A stretch of DNA of 64,000 nt, from positions 8,766,100-8,830,099 of the forward strand of contig NC_061081.1 of assembly GCF_021917145.1 (NCBI RefSeq), in the 5' to 3' direction. A program made the position numbers and the translations under genes. The DNA comes from Hypomesus transpacificus. Its lineage: Eukaryota > Chordata > Actinopteri > Osmeriformes > Osmeridae. The notes beneath the pieces are model-generated. The model was not told where the DNA came from and did no database searches. It worked only from the letters and a program-made list of their open reading frames with translations. This document shows positions 26,638 through 38,308 of this stretch, one piece after another. How positions within the stretch are numbered: position 1 is the stretch's first letter; each line of letters starts with the position of its first letter.

Positions 26638-27186
26638 TCATGATGGAAGAAGAAATGTGTGTTTCACCAGATTACCTGCCCAGTGGTAGACACCCAAACG
26701 TACAACTGAGTTCACTTTTGTCATTTCAAAGTTGGTGTGAAATCCACTTATGACGTTGAAACAGCCGTTTGTCTTATTCAGCCTTCTTAGGGCGTCTGTC
26801 AATAGAAAGTGAAGAGATTTGTAGCGAAAGTCACTTTTGTAAATATCAGCATTTGCTCCTTTGGTCCTTACTTCGGTATTGAATTTATAATAGAAGATAA
26901 AGTTGCTTGTGAAAACTGCAAGTGCAATACTGTGCTCCTCCTGTGCTCCTGGTATCTGCTTACTACACCTTTTCCCATCTTTCCAAGCTTCCAAGTAATC
27001 CGAGTCTGCTTGCAGTTCTTTTTCCAGCAATCCTCCTGGTTCCAGAACTTTCTGAAGCATTCTTTCTCCACAGTTGAGATACTGGTCATCAAATGAGTTC
27101 AGCTCCATTGTCATGCCTGCTTGAGTAGCAGAGTTCAAGGCTGTTGTGCTAGCCTTGGTTACTGTACCAGCCTGACACAAGTGCAA
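26638..27186 (-). pseudogene. truncated ecto-ADP-ribosyltransferase-like gene
   Basis: The open stretch reads as the N-terminal two thirds of an ecto-ART core: LNSFDDQYLNCGERML (the VDDQY region), EEHSIALAVF, DFRYKSLHFLLTDALRRLNK and a VVRLGVY sequence where the family has VRFGSF. It then ends within about 20 codons, with no F-x-S-x-S segment, no ExE region and no GPI tail. A donor-like CAGGTAATC overlaps the last codons, so splicing to an unseen exon is possible, but nothing downstream resembles the missing part. No clear signal-peptide exon is seen upstream. Arranged in tandem with the intact paralogue at 23.6-25.4 kb, same strand. Most likely a decayed duplicate; a short soluble product cannot be excluded. 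Confidence 0.65.
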
Positions 27187-28080
27187 AAGCTGAATAAGAG
27201 GTGTGGATGTCCAAACGTCCCAGCAGCTTGGATCACACCGCAGATAGACAGGACAGTATGGAAGTCTAAGACACAGATTAAGTTACTGGTTTGCATTATG
27301 ATATGATACATGAACAGTGAGTAATATAATAGTCAACACTGGTTGCACGATAATAAAGAAAACAGGTTTGATTACAATATGGGTGTCGAAAACAAGTGTA
27401 TCTGACAAATCTTTAGCTTCTTAACATTTTGTACCACCTTATCCCTATTGGAAAGGGATCAGCAAAGCTGAACTTTGTGGACTATCTTCCCAGTGGTCTT
27501 TTTTTAACAAGACTTGATCACAAGTAATGATCAGGATAGACATTAATTCATTTCACTGCATAGTTAGACTATAGAAATCCTTATGAACAGCCACAACAGT
27601 TGCTCATTTTAAGCTCTCTGAACTGTTAGACTACTCTACAGACTGACATGGGCCAATTCAGTATATTAAAATAGGATAACTAAAATGGGATAAATAAAAA
27701 ATACAGGTCAATTGGTATTTTGCTATTGAGCAATTAAGAAAAGTCACTGGATTTTAAGCCTTCCATAACACTCAGAAATAGAAGAAGTGTGTACTTAAAA
27801 TGGTACAAACACTTGTCTTTGGAGGGGGTTGGAATAGGCCTACCCTTTTGGTGTACCCTTAGAGAGTGATTCGTTCGTTTTCTCGTGGCCGACATTTTTT
27901 TAAGTAAGGAGCCCCATTATCGTCCACCCATCTGTCGATGCTAGTTTACCCATTTAGGATTGGTTTCCAATTGAGCAAAAAACTGGAAAAAAAAAAAAAT
28001 GAAAAAAACTAGTAGGCTACTGTGAGCCAGGTTCGACAATATCTGGCCACAACGTCGCTGTGTCAGCTGGGTAGCATACT

Positions 28081-28109
28081 CTTAGTGTCGTTTTTTCACC
28101 GACACTAAG
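28081..28109. repeat. short perfect hairpin upstream of herc
   Basis: CTTAGTGTCG at 28081-28090 is exactly complementary to CGACACTAAG at 28100-28109, with a 9-nt loop. It lies 7 bp from the ISRE-like site. Confidence 0.7.
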
Positions 28110-28115
28110 AATCAC

Positions 28116-28125
28116 TTTCATTTTC
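28116..28125 (-). promoter_or_regulatory. interferon-stimulated response element-like site
   Basis: On the minus strand this reads GAAAATGAAA within GAGAAAATGAAAGTG, a match to the GAAANNGAAA core bound by IRF and ISGF3 factors. It sits about 270 bp upstream of the HERC5/6-like start codon. HERC5 and HERC6 are interferon-induced in other vertebrates, so function is plausible; the assignment rests on the motif alone. Confidence 0.5.
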
Positions 28126-28394
28126 TCAGCATTCTAGGTCTGTCAACAAAACAGATAGCACTGCCCTCAACCATGCTGCTCACACCTTATGTTTGTGGTG
28201 CACAAAACCGGTTGATTGTGTTTGAGTTTCTGTTCCGAGTAAACCATAGCCTAATCAAGGTTCATTTTCGTTTCTTGCTTTGTTGCTGCCTTTACGTAAA
28301 TGCGGAAATATATAGGCAGTTATCATCAGAGCTCTATCAGACTGTGGAAACTCAACAGTGCACCTACCTCAATATTTAGAATATAATTTTAATT

Positions 28395-31300
28395 ATGTTT
28401 TCATGGGGAGAAGACACTAATTATGGCTTCGGTTTAAGGAAGTTGGATGGTTCAAATCCAATCAATCAGAATAATTGTATTAATTTCACAAATTTAAGAT
28501 CCGATGTTAGGGACCTCTCCGCAGGTCAAAGCGTAGTCGCGTTCGTCAGGACTGATGGAAAAGCGTCGATTGTTCGGACTCGAGAGGACCAAGATGGAAG
28601 AAAGTCCACAGGAAAATTGAGTAAGCTTACGTTTTTTGGCCTTCATCTAGATAGATAGATCATGCTTTGTAAATATATGTTGATGAAAATGATGCGTGTC
28701 CCTGAAATAATGGTAGGTAATTGACATTGTAGGCCTATCTATCCTTAGAGAGTGTGAACTGTGAGGAGAAGATTCATGCAGTGAGTTGTGGTGACAATTT
28801 TGCTGTTTTACTGTCTGAGGAAGGCAAGGTTCTAATCATGGACTCATCTAACATTGTCAGGTCAGTATGTTTATGAGTCTGAGAGGCAAGTCCTTTATGC
28901 TATATAATAGCCTACTCACCATTTAAATTAATACAGATTACACTATAAATACTGTAAATCCATATTCACTTAAATGGTGTGGCGCCACACTTAGCTGCTT
29001 GTATTCTGTCTTCTTCAGGCCTCAAAAGGAATTGTGCAACACTCAAGTGAATCAAGTTGCATGTGGGGACCAGCATTCAATTGCCCTGACACAAGGTAAA
29101 GAATATACTATAATTTTATTGGAGACCCATCAATGTAGGCCTACAAATATTCCACACATACACCCTGCCTCAATTCATTCAACATTTCTAGTTTGGTGTA
29201 ATGCATTTAAATGACTAGTGTAATGTTCGTGTCCGTGGTACGGCAGGTGATTACAATATCGGTTAGTTGATTCAGTGACACACAAACACACAAACACACA
29301 GATTCCTGGAATTATAGTTTGATAGTATTACCCATGATGCCCATGCCCGGGATTCAGCTAGTGATACAAATGTTGGTTAGTGACAGTATTTTTTTTTAAA
29401 TTGCCAATTGAAAAATTGTCCAGCAAGTAGGCCAAGCAATACACCTACCACATTTAATCTTCATACTGTGTTGTGTGTGAATGTTTGGATGACCAATTTG
29501 CGCTTGCAAGAAATAACGATACCCGTGTTAATGTTGAGCAGCCTTTTCAATTACCATTGGGAGCTGAGACTAAGGGTACTTTATGATTGGATGAGGGTTT
29601 TTTGAAATCCATGGTTGCATCCCTTGGTACAATGCATCCACATGCCTATTTATTTTTCGCAAAAGCAAACATTTATTAAAACTTCACACACTTCACTGCA
29701 TATCCTTTGGTCCAGAGCCATACAATTGCTACATGTCAACTTCACACAGTGCCAGATTTGCAAGATAATCAAGCAACAGACACACACAGAGATTCCTGGT
29801 ATTATAGTATGATATTTACCGCAAAAAAATTGGTCATAGGAATACTTGTGTTATGGTGAGAATAGTTGCTAATGTCTCCCTCCTCTTTAGATGGACAGGT
29901 ACTTACATGGGGAATGAACACTTTTGGCCAGCTGGGTTTGGACCTGGGTACAGAAGGACACCGCCCCCCCCAGGTCCTGCACTCTTTGTCGGGACTTCCC
30001 CTGATCCAGGTCACCACTGGGGGGGACCACTGCATCGCCCTCTCAGTTTCTGGAGCTGTGTTCACCTGGGGCAGGAACAGCTGTGGCCAGCTGGGGCTAG
30101 GGGACACCACTGGTAAGTGGTGACAATGACAAAGATTACTTCTCACACTCTGTTTACAGTGAGTGTGTAGAGGTTATATACACATACATGGCCAATAGTA
30201 TGTGGACACCTCACTGAATGTGGACACCTACTTGTTGAACCTCATGGGCATTACTGTAATATGGATTGGTTTCTAGAATTGCCTTCACTTTTCTGGGCCA
30301 GCCTTTCAATAGACATCAATGTGGAATTTGCTGCCATTCAGCCACAAAAACACAAGGGAGATTGGAGTTTGGTGATTAGACTTTCCTTGCAGAGACTGGT
30401 CAGGTGTCTGCATACTTTTTGGTCACGTAGCATCTGCCATTAATATTTTTAATAGAAACGTTAAGTAATTTTTTGCCTAACAGAAAATCTGTTTGTGTTG
30501 CTTACTAGACAGACATGTCCCAACTCCTGTCACATTGCTTGACAGAAAGAAGACAGTTTCCATCTCTTGTGGAAAAGATCATACTGTCATTCTGACAAAG
30601 GTTGTATTCTCTGTGAACTGCCCCCCCCTTCTGCTATTTGAAACAAATGCAGTGTATTTATATCCCCCAACAACATAATTTCAAGTGCAAGATATAGTTA
30701 ATCATAATCTAAGTAGTATTTTTTCTGCCCGTAGGGAGGTGTGGTGTTCACATTTGGTGGCGGTCGGTATGGGCAGCTGGGTCACAACACTCAGACAGAT
30801 GAACACAGACCTCGGGTGGTGGCAGAACTCTGGGGGTCAAAGGTCACTCAGGTAGCTTGTGGAAGGTAGGCAACACTCCTTACATGATCCTTTATAATAC
30901 CAAGCACTGAGTCATAACATTTATATTACAGTGTTTAGAACATGCCGCACAGAGTGAGCAATGTAGTGAGAAAAAACTGACCTCAAATGTTGGATTATAT
31001 CAATACATCATAATACTACAGGGGTTTCACTTTAGCTTTGTTACTTCTGTGCAACATTAGACATCACACGCTGGCATTTGTGGGCTCCGCCAAGGTATAT
31101 TCTTTTGGACATGGAGAGCACGGGCAGCTGGGAAATGGAATCCTGACTGACCAGTCTGTGCCTTTGCCAGTACAGATATCACAGGGTATACATTATTGGT
31201 AGAATCTAAACTTTATTAACTGTTAAAACTAAGACTACCAGAGCACCATCTGATTTTGATACCAATAGCATAATGATAATGCATCAATCCACTGACAATT

Positions 31301-34300
31301 ATTTTACTTTTCAGAGAGTGATGACCAGAAAATCAAACGTATATTTGCAGGAGGAAACCATTCCTGTGCAATGACCACTTCTGCACAGGTATTAAAAATA
31401 GAAATAACAACTGTCAACAATATTATCATTATTGCTGCTTCGTAACGTAAATTATAATCAATGCTAATTAAATTTAAAGGGTGTGAATAAGGTGAGACAG
31501 AGAACATTGGATGACGGAAGGGTCGACGAATGGATCTCTAAATGTGACACAAAATCTTGGAGAAAAATACAGAAGTAAGAGCCATTTAAAAACTCGAAAT
31601 AACTATTTTTCCTCTCGAAAACCAACCCTCAAACAGAATCTTATCAGCGTTTTGAGTTGACTGGTTGCTCACCTGAGGTGACTGGTGCTCACCTGAGGTG
31701 ACTGGTGCTCACCAAGTTAAGCCTTTCTGCAGGGGCCTGGATTCAATTTCCAGGGACCATGGTCATTTCCCTGTCTCTCTCCTACATTTCCTGCCCTAAT
31801 ACAGTCACTATCTCTCATATATGTACAGTATATAATAACATATTTTAATGTAAAATTAACATAATCTTTTCAGGGAAATCAAAGCAATGTTCTCCTCTTC
31901 TTCCTGTCTAAATCAAAGTTTCCTAGACAAAAGGTTTGTGTCCTTCCCTGTATTTTTACATTCAATCTTACTCTTAATTTAATTGATTATATTGTTTAAA
32001 CAATTTGTTTTATTGTTCCATGATTATTCATTTCTATTATGATTTTATAAGCAGCAACAAGCACTACCAAACCTCTTCAAAATATAGTGGTATGGACTTG
32101 TCACTCGCAAGAAAGGTTTTCAAGAAGCTGGCAAAAAAGGAAAAAGTGTTGGCTGAGGTATTTTGGGAAAAACTTTACTTATATGTTTAATGGTAATCCA
32201 AGTCAGCCTTTAATATTTATTTGTTTACCTGAACTGACCTGTACTCTGGTGGTTGATAACTCAATTAAATCTAGACATACTGTAACCCCCTTTGCTCTAG
32301 ATTAAAACTGTGGTCCTGCACTCACTGCTCCCTACCCTGAACGAGAACCCTCTTAGTGTGGAGAGCCTGAGAGTGTACCTTATCCTCTCAGAGCTCCTAA
32401 GGGCCACAGTTGAGCCAAACCAGGTCACAGACATAGAGCTTCCTGTGGCCGTTGCGGCCGCCATCTTAAGACTGCATCCCAACAAGCTCCAGATCCTGGG
32501 TGAGGTCATTGTCAATCGACCTAAAATGGTCTACAGCCATGATGGTTATGAAGAAACATCTCTGTTTAGTGTATTAAATGTACACTAAAGCAAATTTGTT
32601 GAGTTAATCAAGTTGTATTTTCAATTTCTCCCTGAAAAATTACTTTTCATAAAAATATGTTATTTTTTATGTTTGTCTTTGTATTGACCCTTTATTGTTA
32701 TAATCTGTCATTCTATTGTGAATTTAACTTCTGCATTAAACAGTAAATTCCCCCCCCCCCCCCCCCCCCCCCACATGGTAGGAGACTTGTGGTCTTCACT
32801 GAAGCCATCTACTCTGGTCAAGCAGATAAAGGTGTGGAAGGACACCCTTTCGTTCATTCTAAGGACCCTCAGTATTACTTCCCACAGAACAGGAGTCAAA
32901 GACCTTCTCGATGTACTCCAGCATCTCTTCACAGTCAGTGTACACAGCCAATACTCCTACCGCCTTTACTCAGAATGCCATTGATGAGTCATTTTCAGTT
33001 TGGGATTTCTCTTTCTGCAACTTTGTAGGCAACCCAGAAGGCTGGAGGGACACTTAACATTCCAGTCAGTGCCTTTTGTATGGAGGATGTTGTATTCAGT
33101 TCCCAATACCTGCAGGAAGATGTGAAACGTTGGCATTTGTGGTCAAAAAAGAAGGTAAATATTTTACAATACATTTGTACAATGTACACATTGAAAATAT
33201 GCTTTTATCTTAACATACATACATACATACATTAAAATAGAGCAGATAAATTGAACCAAGCAAGTATTGCTTGGTTCAATTATATATTTGTATTAGGATG
33301 TAGAGTACTATTCTGTAATAGATGAGATGGCGAAAACGACATTAATCTTCATTATTGTGTTTATGGTAGAGAACATAAGAGATCTTGGTTGTCAGATTGA
33401 AACATTTTGTTTTTAGAAATTAGACGGGATGTCATTACCCATCATTTGCCGTTACCCATTTGTGATGAATGTGCAAAGCAAGCAATTGGTTCTAAATGTT
33501 GCTACATATCTCTCACAGGTAAGTCAGTCATGCTTCTCAGGATTATAAGGCTTTGTTTGACCGGATGCTCCATCACAGCTCTGATGTCATACAGTATGAG
33601 GACTGATGTGTAAATATGAAGGATTAAAATTGTGTGAATTGATTGCAGGGACAACTTGAAAGCAACCATGAGAATGGGATGTGGCCTTTTAGAATACCCC
33701 AGCCTTCCTCCTCTCTCTATTTTGAGTTGAGGTTGAGAAGAGCATCACTCATTGAAGACACCTTCAGAGAACTGAATGTTGCAGATCCCAGTACTTTCAA
33801 GAAGCACCTTGTAGTAAATACGACTGATTATTTACTCTGCACAAAATCTTAAAACATGAAGTGTCTATGGCTCTCCAAAAGAAGGGAGGGATGATAGAAT
33901 TGTGGATTAACACAGATGTTATGCACCGCTTTAATTTTCTCAGGTGTATTTTGATGGTGACTCAAAGTTGTCAGATGTGTACAGAAGGGACTTCTTCCTC
34001 CACGTGTTAGATAGCCTGCTGGACCCTGATTCTAAGATGTTCATGTACAATCACACCAAAACGCTGGCCTGGTTTCCTGCGATGGTAAGTCCTCACTTTC
34101 AGAACAGATAGCCTACAGGGGGTTTCATCATTAGCTCCCACTTCCAAACATTTCTTACCGGATATCATGAAAGATCTTGCAGACTGCAGCAACATAATCT
34201 ACTGAATTTGCTACCTCTTAATGGTACTTTGAGCTCACCTGGATTAATTAACTTAATTATTATTATTTGTGAATAAATTAAGCAGTTTATAAAAACATTT

Positions 34301-36367
34301 TTATTAACAGCCCATACTAGAAGAGAAGAGGTACTTCTTGTTTGGGGTTCTAAGTGGGCTGGCCTTACACGGCAACATGGTTGTACACCTGCCCTTCCCA
34401 TTGGCCCTTTTTAAGAAGTTATTGAACAGCAAGCCCTCCTTGGAGGATCTGATAGACTTCAGCTCTGATGGACAGTAAGTTAACAAAGTCCTCTTTTGTC
34501 AAATACTGGTAAAGTAGAAGAGATACTGTAGGAATAAACATTTAACTCTTGATTACTAAACTCTAATTTGAGATATCTTATGTATTTGAAGGATTTTGAA
34601 GGACATCCTAGACTACCCTGACGATGTTGTTAAAAACTTGGACATGACATTCACAGTGAGTATTGTGATTGTGACTGTACAGCCGTGGCCAAAAGTATTG
34701 GGAGCGACGTACATTTTGTGTTTGCAAAGCTTGCTGGGCCTTGGCATAAAATGACTGCTAACATAATTTCAGTAAGTCATATCATCAGCACAGGGGGAAG
34801 TGTGAACTACTTCTAGCCAGGTGAAACCACTCATTCTGATTGGATTTTAAGAGCAGATTGACTGCTGTAAAATAATGGACTATTTGCATATATTGAACAT
34901 TTTTACCACAAAAAAAACATTTGTCATTACCAAAATTTATGGCCACGACTGTAGGTTGAAATAGCAGCATAATAGTAGCAGCATAGTTTAAATCAATATA
35001 TTTACATAATCTCACTGCGTAATCCCATTTATGTAATTACATTTTGGTGTTTTTGTGAACACATTTCTTTTCATGAAGAAATGACGATACAAATGGTGAT
35101 TTTGCCAGTCAGATCATTATAAAAGAAAATGTACAGGAACATTATCTTATTTACAATAACTATAACAGCTAAACTATAACAGTCTTCATTGTTTCCTTTA
35201 TATGCAATAACAGGTGATATGGGACAACACAAGGGTTGAACTTGATTCCAAAGAACCAGAGAAATTGGTCACAGGTGAAAACAAGTAAGTTTATGACGAA
35301 GAACCTCACAACATAAGGCTAAAGTAAATGTCTCAAAAGAATGATACATTTGAACTTTTTCTGTTCTTGGTAAAACATCTTTATACCATACATTACCATT
35401 GCCAGGGTGGAGTTTTCCGAAGCCTATGTGAACCACGTCTTCAACAAATCGGTGGAGGGTGTGTTTGCAGAGTTCCGGCGTGGCTTCTTCACTGTGTGTG
35501 AAGAGGATGCGGCCCTGCTCTTCAGGCCTGAGGAACTGAGAGCGGTCATGGTTGGCTCTGAGAACTACGATTGGGAGAAACTCAAAAAGGTCCTCATACC
35601 TCTAAAGCCAGATAAGCAATATATTTATAGGTTTCATGATGCTGCCATGGTCAGCTTTGCTAATTATGATCTGTGTAGAATGTTGAGTATATGTTTTTTC
35701 ATCCCAATTTTAGAACACTGTTTACGAAGGAATGTACAATGCAGTCCATCCAACCATTGTTATATTTTGGGAAGTGTTTGAAGAACTATCCGAAGAGAAA
35801 AAGAGAGCTTTCCTTTGTAAGTACAATAAGACTGCATTATGACTCTGACTCAGTTTAATATGAGTTATACAGAGCTTTGCTGCTGCTTTAGATTTTTTTT
35901 TTTATGCCTGATTTCAATCAATCAAGATCTGTAGGGCATTTAACTTACATGTATATATAAAATGAGTTATCCAAATATTGCTAAAGGTGACACTTAAATT
36001 ACCGACTTTGTTGCATATAAACAATAGGTACATGCATGTTTCTGAAAAACGATAAAAGACTAGGTGTTTCCAGCACTGTTTTCCAGATCCACAAACTGTA
36101 GAAAGTTTCAGAATATTTTTCAGATTGTAGCCATATTTGTCTCTCTCTTTGCCAGTGTTCCTTACAGGTTGTCTTCGGGTGCCCATCTTGGGTATGGACC
36201 AGATCCGAATGCGGGTCCAAAACCTAGCAAACTCTTCCGTACACCATTTCCCAGAAGCTCTGACTTGCCACTCTCTACTACTGCTCCCCATGTACCGCTC
36301 AAAGGAGATACTGCAGGCCAGACTCATAGAGGCGCTCTGTCACAACAGAGGCTTCTGGAGGGACTAG
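28395..36367 (+). CDS. HERC5/6-like E3 ligase (RLD + HECT), 23 exons
   Basis: Small-HERC E3 ligase: an RCC1-like propeller recruits substrate and a HECT domain carries ubiquitin (or ISG15 in mammalian HERC5) as a thioester. Exons: 28395-28620, 28749-28860, 29019-29095, 29891-30112, 30509-30600, 30735-30865, 31061-31185, 31315-31388, 31480-31574, 31874-31933, 32055-32157, 32301-32499, 32782-32933, 33029-33154, 33417-33518, 33649-33813, 33944-34084, 34311-34474, 34592-34655, 35214-35284, 35406-35589, 35714-35816, 36156-36367. The sum is exactly 1000 codons including stop (999 aa; human HERC5/6 about 1020). RCC1 blades show GQLG and CGxxHxxAL motifs over residues 1-330; the first blade is divergent as in HERC5. 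The HECT catalytic Cys967 lies in [13 protein letters not shown], and the conserved Phe four residues from the end is present. Closest to the HERC5/6 lineage by the linker; HERC3/4 are less likely. Exact paralogue not assigned. Confidence 0.9.
30187..30427. mobile_element. Tc1/mariner-like MITE in herc intron 4
   Basis: Imperfect terminal inverted repeats, CATGGCCAATAGTATGTGGA at the left and the complement of TGCATACTTTTTGGTCACG at the right, are bounded by TA on each side. The TA duplication and this type of terminus are typical of Tc1/mariner-derived elements in fish. There is no transposase ORF. Confidence 0.7.
32750..32772. repeat. C homopolymer forming the polypyrimidine tract of herc exon 13
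   Basis: A run of 23 C residues ends about 7 bp before the TAG acceptor of the exon starting at 32782. It appears to serve as the polypyrimidine tract and should be length-variable. Confidence 0.85.
33249..33281. repeat. perfect 15-bp-arm hairpin in herc intron 14
   Basis: AATTGAACCAAGCAA at 33249-33263 is exactly complementary to 33267-33281 with only three bases between the arms. It is preceded by a short CATA repeat. No duplication suggests a transposon end. Confidence 0.9.
34680..34951. mobile_element. Tc1/mariner-like MITE in herc intron 19
   Basis: The left end CAGCCGTGGCCAAAAGTATT matches the complement of the right end, ATTTATGGCCACGACTG, and the copy is flanked by TA. The GTGGCCAAAAGT-type terminus is widespread in fish Tc1-like miniature elements. 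The interior is non-coding. Confidence 0.8.
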
Positions 36368-36570
36368 TCCTGCCCCACAACACCAAGTACATTCTGTAAT
36401 TATGTCTTTGATTCTCAGCTTTAAACATGTGACCTGCTATAGTTGTGCTCCTATGCCTGTGATATAATCATATCTGGTTCATTGTATGTGCCTGTAAGGA
36501 ATTTCAAGGCATGGCTAAAACATTTCTGTATCCATTCAGACCAAATGTACAGACATTTTGAATGTAATGC

Positions 36571-36576
36571 AATAAA
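36571..36576 (+). terminator. poly(A) signal of herc
   Basis: AATAAA about 200 bp after the herc stop codon at 36365-36367; the nearest downstream hexamer on this strand. Confidence 0.6.
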
Positions 36577-36715
36577 AATTAGCCCTTAATTTACCCGTGT
36601 CTCAATGCTCTCTGGCTTTCTGAAAATGAAACCACAGGTTGACTATTTCAGCATACTTGAGATGAGGAGTCGTTAGTTGAATGAACCAGTACAATAGACT
36701 TTTTCTGCGGCCAGG

Positions 36716-36721
36716 TTTATT
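36716..36721 (-). terminator. candidate poly(A) signal of osbp
   Basis: Reads AATAAA on the minus strand, about 1.6 kb past the osbp stop. If used, the osbp 3' UTR spans 38308 to about 36700 and ends about 140 bp from the herc poly(A) signal. Other AATAAA-like hexamers could shorten the UTR. Confidence 0.4.
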
Positions 36722-37720
36722 ACATCATCCTGCTACGCTCTTTCTCAGAGCACTGACGAATATCGTAACAGAGAAAGTAAAACATAATATAATGGAATGA
36801 AGACAGATGGAATGATTGGAGTGAGAAAAGCTAAAAATCCCAACGGATAAAAATAACAAAAAGCAAAACAAACAATGCATAGAAACAGACTGGTGAGAAA
36901 TAAAACTGTAGCCCACAATTTTACAATTATTAATAACAGTTTTTTTTTTCCTTTAGAGTTAACCAAATAACATTCAACTTTAACCACTGAGAAAGAGATG
37001 GTGGGAAACAAACAACAACAAAAAAGATGGTGGCCTTATTTGCTTACGCTGATATATACTTAAGTGATCTACCAACCTTCTACACTTAAACAAAATAATG
37101 CATATTCATATCATAGAATAGAGTCCTTTTATATTACATAGCTACCCAATTTCAATGCAATTACATTTGTGCTTCATACAATTGTGAAACTATAAGTATA
37201 AAGCAAAAAGTTGGACCAGCTAGTAACTAATTGTGGGTCAAGGCTGAGAGGTAGGGATAAACACACCCTCCTCAGATTATTAAACAAATGTAAGCCTACA
37301 GTTGACTCATTGTCAAAGAACAGTGAACCACTAATAAGCTATATTGGACATCCTATCCAGAAAAGAAAAAGGGAAAAAAGGAAAATATCACGGCTCTCTA
37401 AACTTGTAATCTCTGCTGTGTTCGACATCCAACGACCACAATCACTCAGGTAGTGGTTTATAATGTTAATAGCAATAATATTTGTAACTTTAATTGATAT
37501 GTATATATACAGGAATATTTGCAGTATTATAATTTTGCTTTGTATTCTTGCTTTTTCTGACTCTTGATTTTTTAATTTTATTTAAGTACACTTGAAAATA
37601 AAATGTGGATTTATCTTCTTTAGGAAAACACACAGACCTCACACACGCACACACTTCAACTCATGGAGTTTTAGAAAAGAAAGTAAAGTCCCACACTACA
37701 ATGTTTTAAATACACCCCCC

Positions 37721-37761
<41 letters not shown>

Positions 37762-38308
37762 CAGCATCTGTGAAGTATTGTGTACCACATTTCTAGTGCT
37801 CCCCTCACCAAACATCAGTCACCACATGGCTGTTCACACACAGACAGAAAAGGAGGAAGACACTCTCCCAAGTTCTTCTGTTTGACAGGTGAAAGGATGA
37901 GCTGCATCCGTCTTCACAGTGCTACTCACTACTTAAGAACGTTGGAGTGAGGAAGAGTGAAAATAGAGTGACTTAGAAATGGGAGTGAGTCTGAGTAAAG
38001 ATGGAGTGGGTGGAGAGAGGGCAGAGTTGATCTAGGGGCATCTATTTGGTGTCTGTCACTGTAATAATCAAGGCATGTAGCAGGTTACCCTGTCCAGTTC
38101 TGTCCTACCGTTTGTCTGTAGCAGCCCAAACACACGCAATATACACAGAGATGCTGGGGCAATCCATTATCTCAGCTGGAAGGTAGGGGGTGGATAACAC
38201 AGGGGGGATGCCCCAATATGCCCTCACCCCCCTTTGGTGAAATAAAGGATGTCTTGCCATATGTCTGGATAAGTCCATTTAGCTGGGGGAGGGGAGGGTT
38301 GGTTTGAA
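36722..38308 (-). other. probable osbp 3' UTR
   Basis: No coding exon of either neighbour is visible. The stretch holds AT-rich sequence and a CA microsatellite at about 37722-37758. Lying between the osbp stop and a minus-strand AATAAA, it is best explained as 3' UTR. Confidence 0.45.

Larger units (their letters stand above)
27187..28394. other. intergenic stretch holding the herc promoter region
   Basis: About 1.2 kb between the truncated ART gene and the HERC start codon. No coding exon is seen. It contains an A-rich run near 27990, a 10-bp inverted repeat at 28081-28109 and an ISRE-like site at 28116-28125, so the distal part probably serves as the herc promoter. Confidence 0.5.
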
